Assembly (NCBI RefSeq): GCF_938039205.1 | Contig: NZ_CALHVM010000050.1 | Coordinates: forward strand, 1 to 5,907 | Reading direction: 5' to 3' | Source: an uncultured Campylobacter sp. | GTDB lineage: Bacteria > Campylobacterota > Campylobacteria > Campylobacterales > Campylobacteraceae | Length of the DNA stretch: 5,907 nucleotides | In this document: one piece after another, positions 5,707 to 5,907 of the stretch | How positions within the stretch are numbered: position 1 is the stretch's first letter | Layout of the letters: the number at the start of each line of letters is the position of its first letter | Made by a program: the position numbers and the translations under genes | The notes under the pieces: model-generated | What the model saw: only the letters and a program-made list of their open reading frames with translations | The model's database searches: none | What the model was told of the DNA's origin: nothing

Positions 5707-5721
5707 CAAAAGGCCGAAATT

Positions 5722-5752
5722 TTGCGCTATTTTAGCTTAAATTTTATAAAAT
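5722..5752 (+). promoter_or_regulatory. argH promoter, with a -10 shared by the divergent peptidase E gene
   Basis: TATAAA (5745-5750) is a good rightward -10, with a poor -35 match TTGCGC (5722-5727) 17 bases upstream. The -10 sits in a perfect 12-base palindrome ATTTTATAAAAT (5741-5752), so TATAAA also reads leftward at 5743-5748. A second leftward candidate, TAAAAT, is at 5729-5734, 35 bases from the peptidase E ATG. Confidence 0.4.
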
Positions 5753-5780
5753 CACCGAAAATTTAAACGAAGGAGCGAGC

Positions 5781-5907
5781 GTGAAAAAAATGTGGGAGGG
5801 GCGCTTTAGCGAGGCGAGTTCGGCGCTTTTGGAGGAGTTTAACGCCTCGATCGGCTTTGATAGGGCGCTTTGGCAGGAGGATATCGCAGGCAGCAAGGCG
5901 CACGCTC
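5781..5907 (+). CDS. argH: Argininosuccinate lyase, N-terminal 42 codons (3' end outside window)
   Basis: ArgH splits argininosuccinate into arginine and fumarate, the last step of arginine synthesis, in the cytosol. The visible residues contain MWEGRFSE, the near-N-terminal W-x-GRF motif of the family, then EEFNASIGFDRALWQEDIAGSKAHA, matching the FN-S--FD---EDI-GS-AH pattern of argininosuccinate lyases. The start is taken as GTG 5781 because GGAG (5772-5775) ends 5 bases before it; an in-frame ATG at 5790 would be 14 bases away and would remove only three residues. The gene is divergent from peptidase E, with its own promoter between them. The catalytic residues lie beyond the window edge. 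Confidence 0.93.
   Translation, partial: MKKMWEGRFSEASSALLEEFNASIGFDRALWQEDIAGSKAHA

Noticed and set aside
5695..5709. Five-residue N-terminal extension of peptidase E from TTG 5709
   Set aside because: The ribosome site AAAGGA lies after this TTG and is correctly placed for ATG 5694.

Overview
The window looks like chromosomal DNA from a comparatively GC-rich Campylobacter, of the showae/rectus/curvus type. That is an inference from three things: the very frequent AAATTT hexamer inside and between genes, the Campylobacter-like protein sequences (PckA, ArgH start, peptidase E, cyclophilin-like protein), and bacterial -10 elements without clear -35 boxes. No rRNA, tRNA, insertion sequence, CRISPR array or phage gene was seen.

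Left part (1-2001, + strand): the 3' third of pckA (ATP-type phosphoenolpyruvate carboxykinase) is followed after 16 bases by a gene for a CAP/SCP-domain lipoprotein that also has a C-terminal membrane anchor. The two are probably co-transcribed, and a hairpin follows the second gene.

Middle part (2223-4871): a small regulator/effector module. An AraC-family regulator reads rightward from a 190-base divergent promoter region. Leftward from the same region run an exported alpha/beta hydrolase and a small exported cyclophilin-like protein. The hydrolase is broken twice in this strain: a one-base frameshift inside the signal peptide and an in-frame TAA just after residue 40 of the second frame. 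The rest of the reading frame is open and well conserved, which suggests recent decay or assembly errors. The regulator gene is visibly more AT-rich in sampled lines than the outer genes.

Right part (4872-5907): a 205-base convergent intergenic stretch contains two clear inverted repeats, then a leftward peptidase E-like (S51) gene. A short divergent promoter region leads to the first 42 codons of argH (argininosuccinate lyase), which runs off the window.

Most of this is ordinary core-type gene content. The points worth a second look are the double lesion in the hydrolase, a pair of 21-base-spaced direct repeats in front of the AraC gene, and the doubly membrane-attached CAP protein behind pckA. 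I do not see evidence for a wholly new system.
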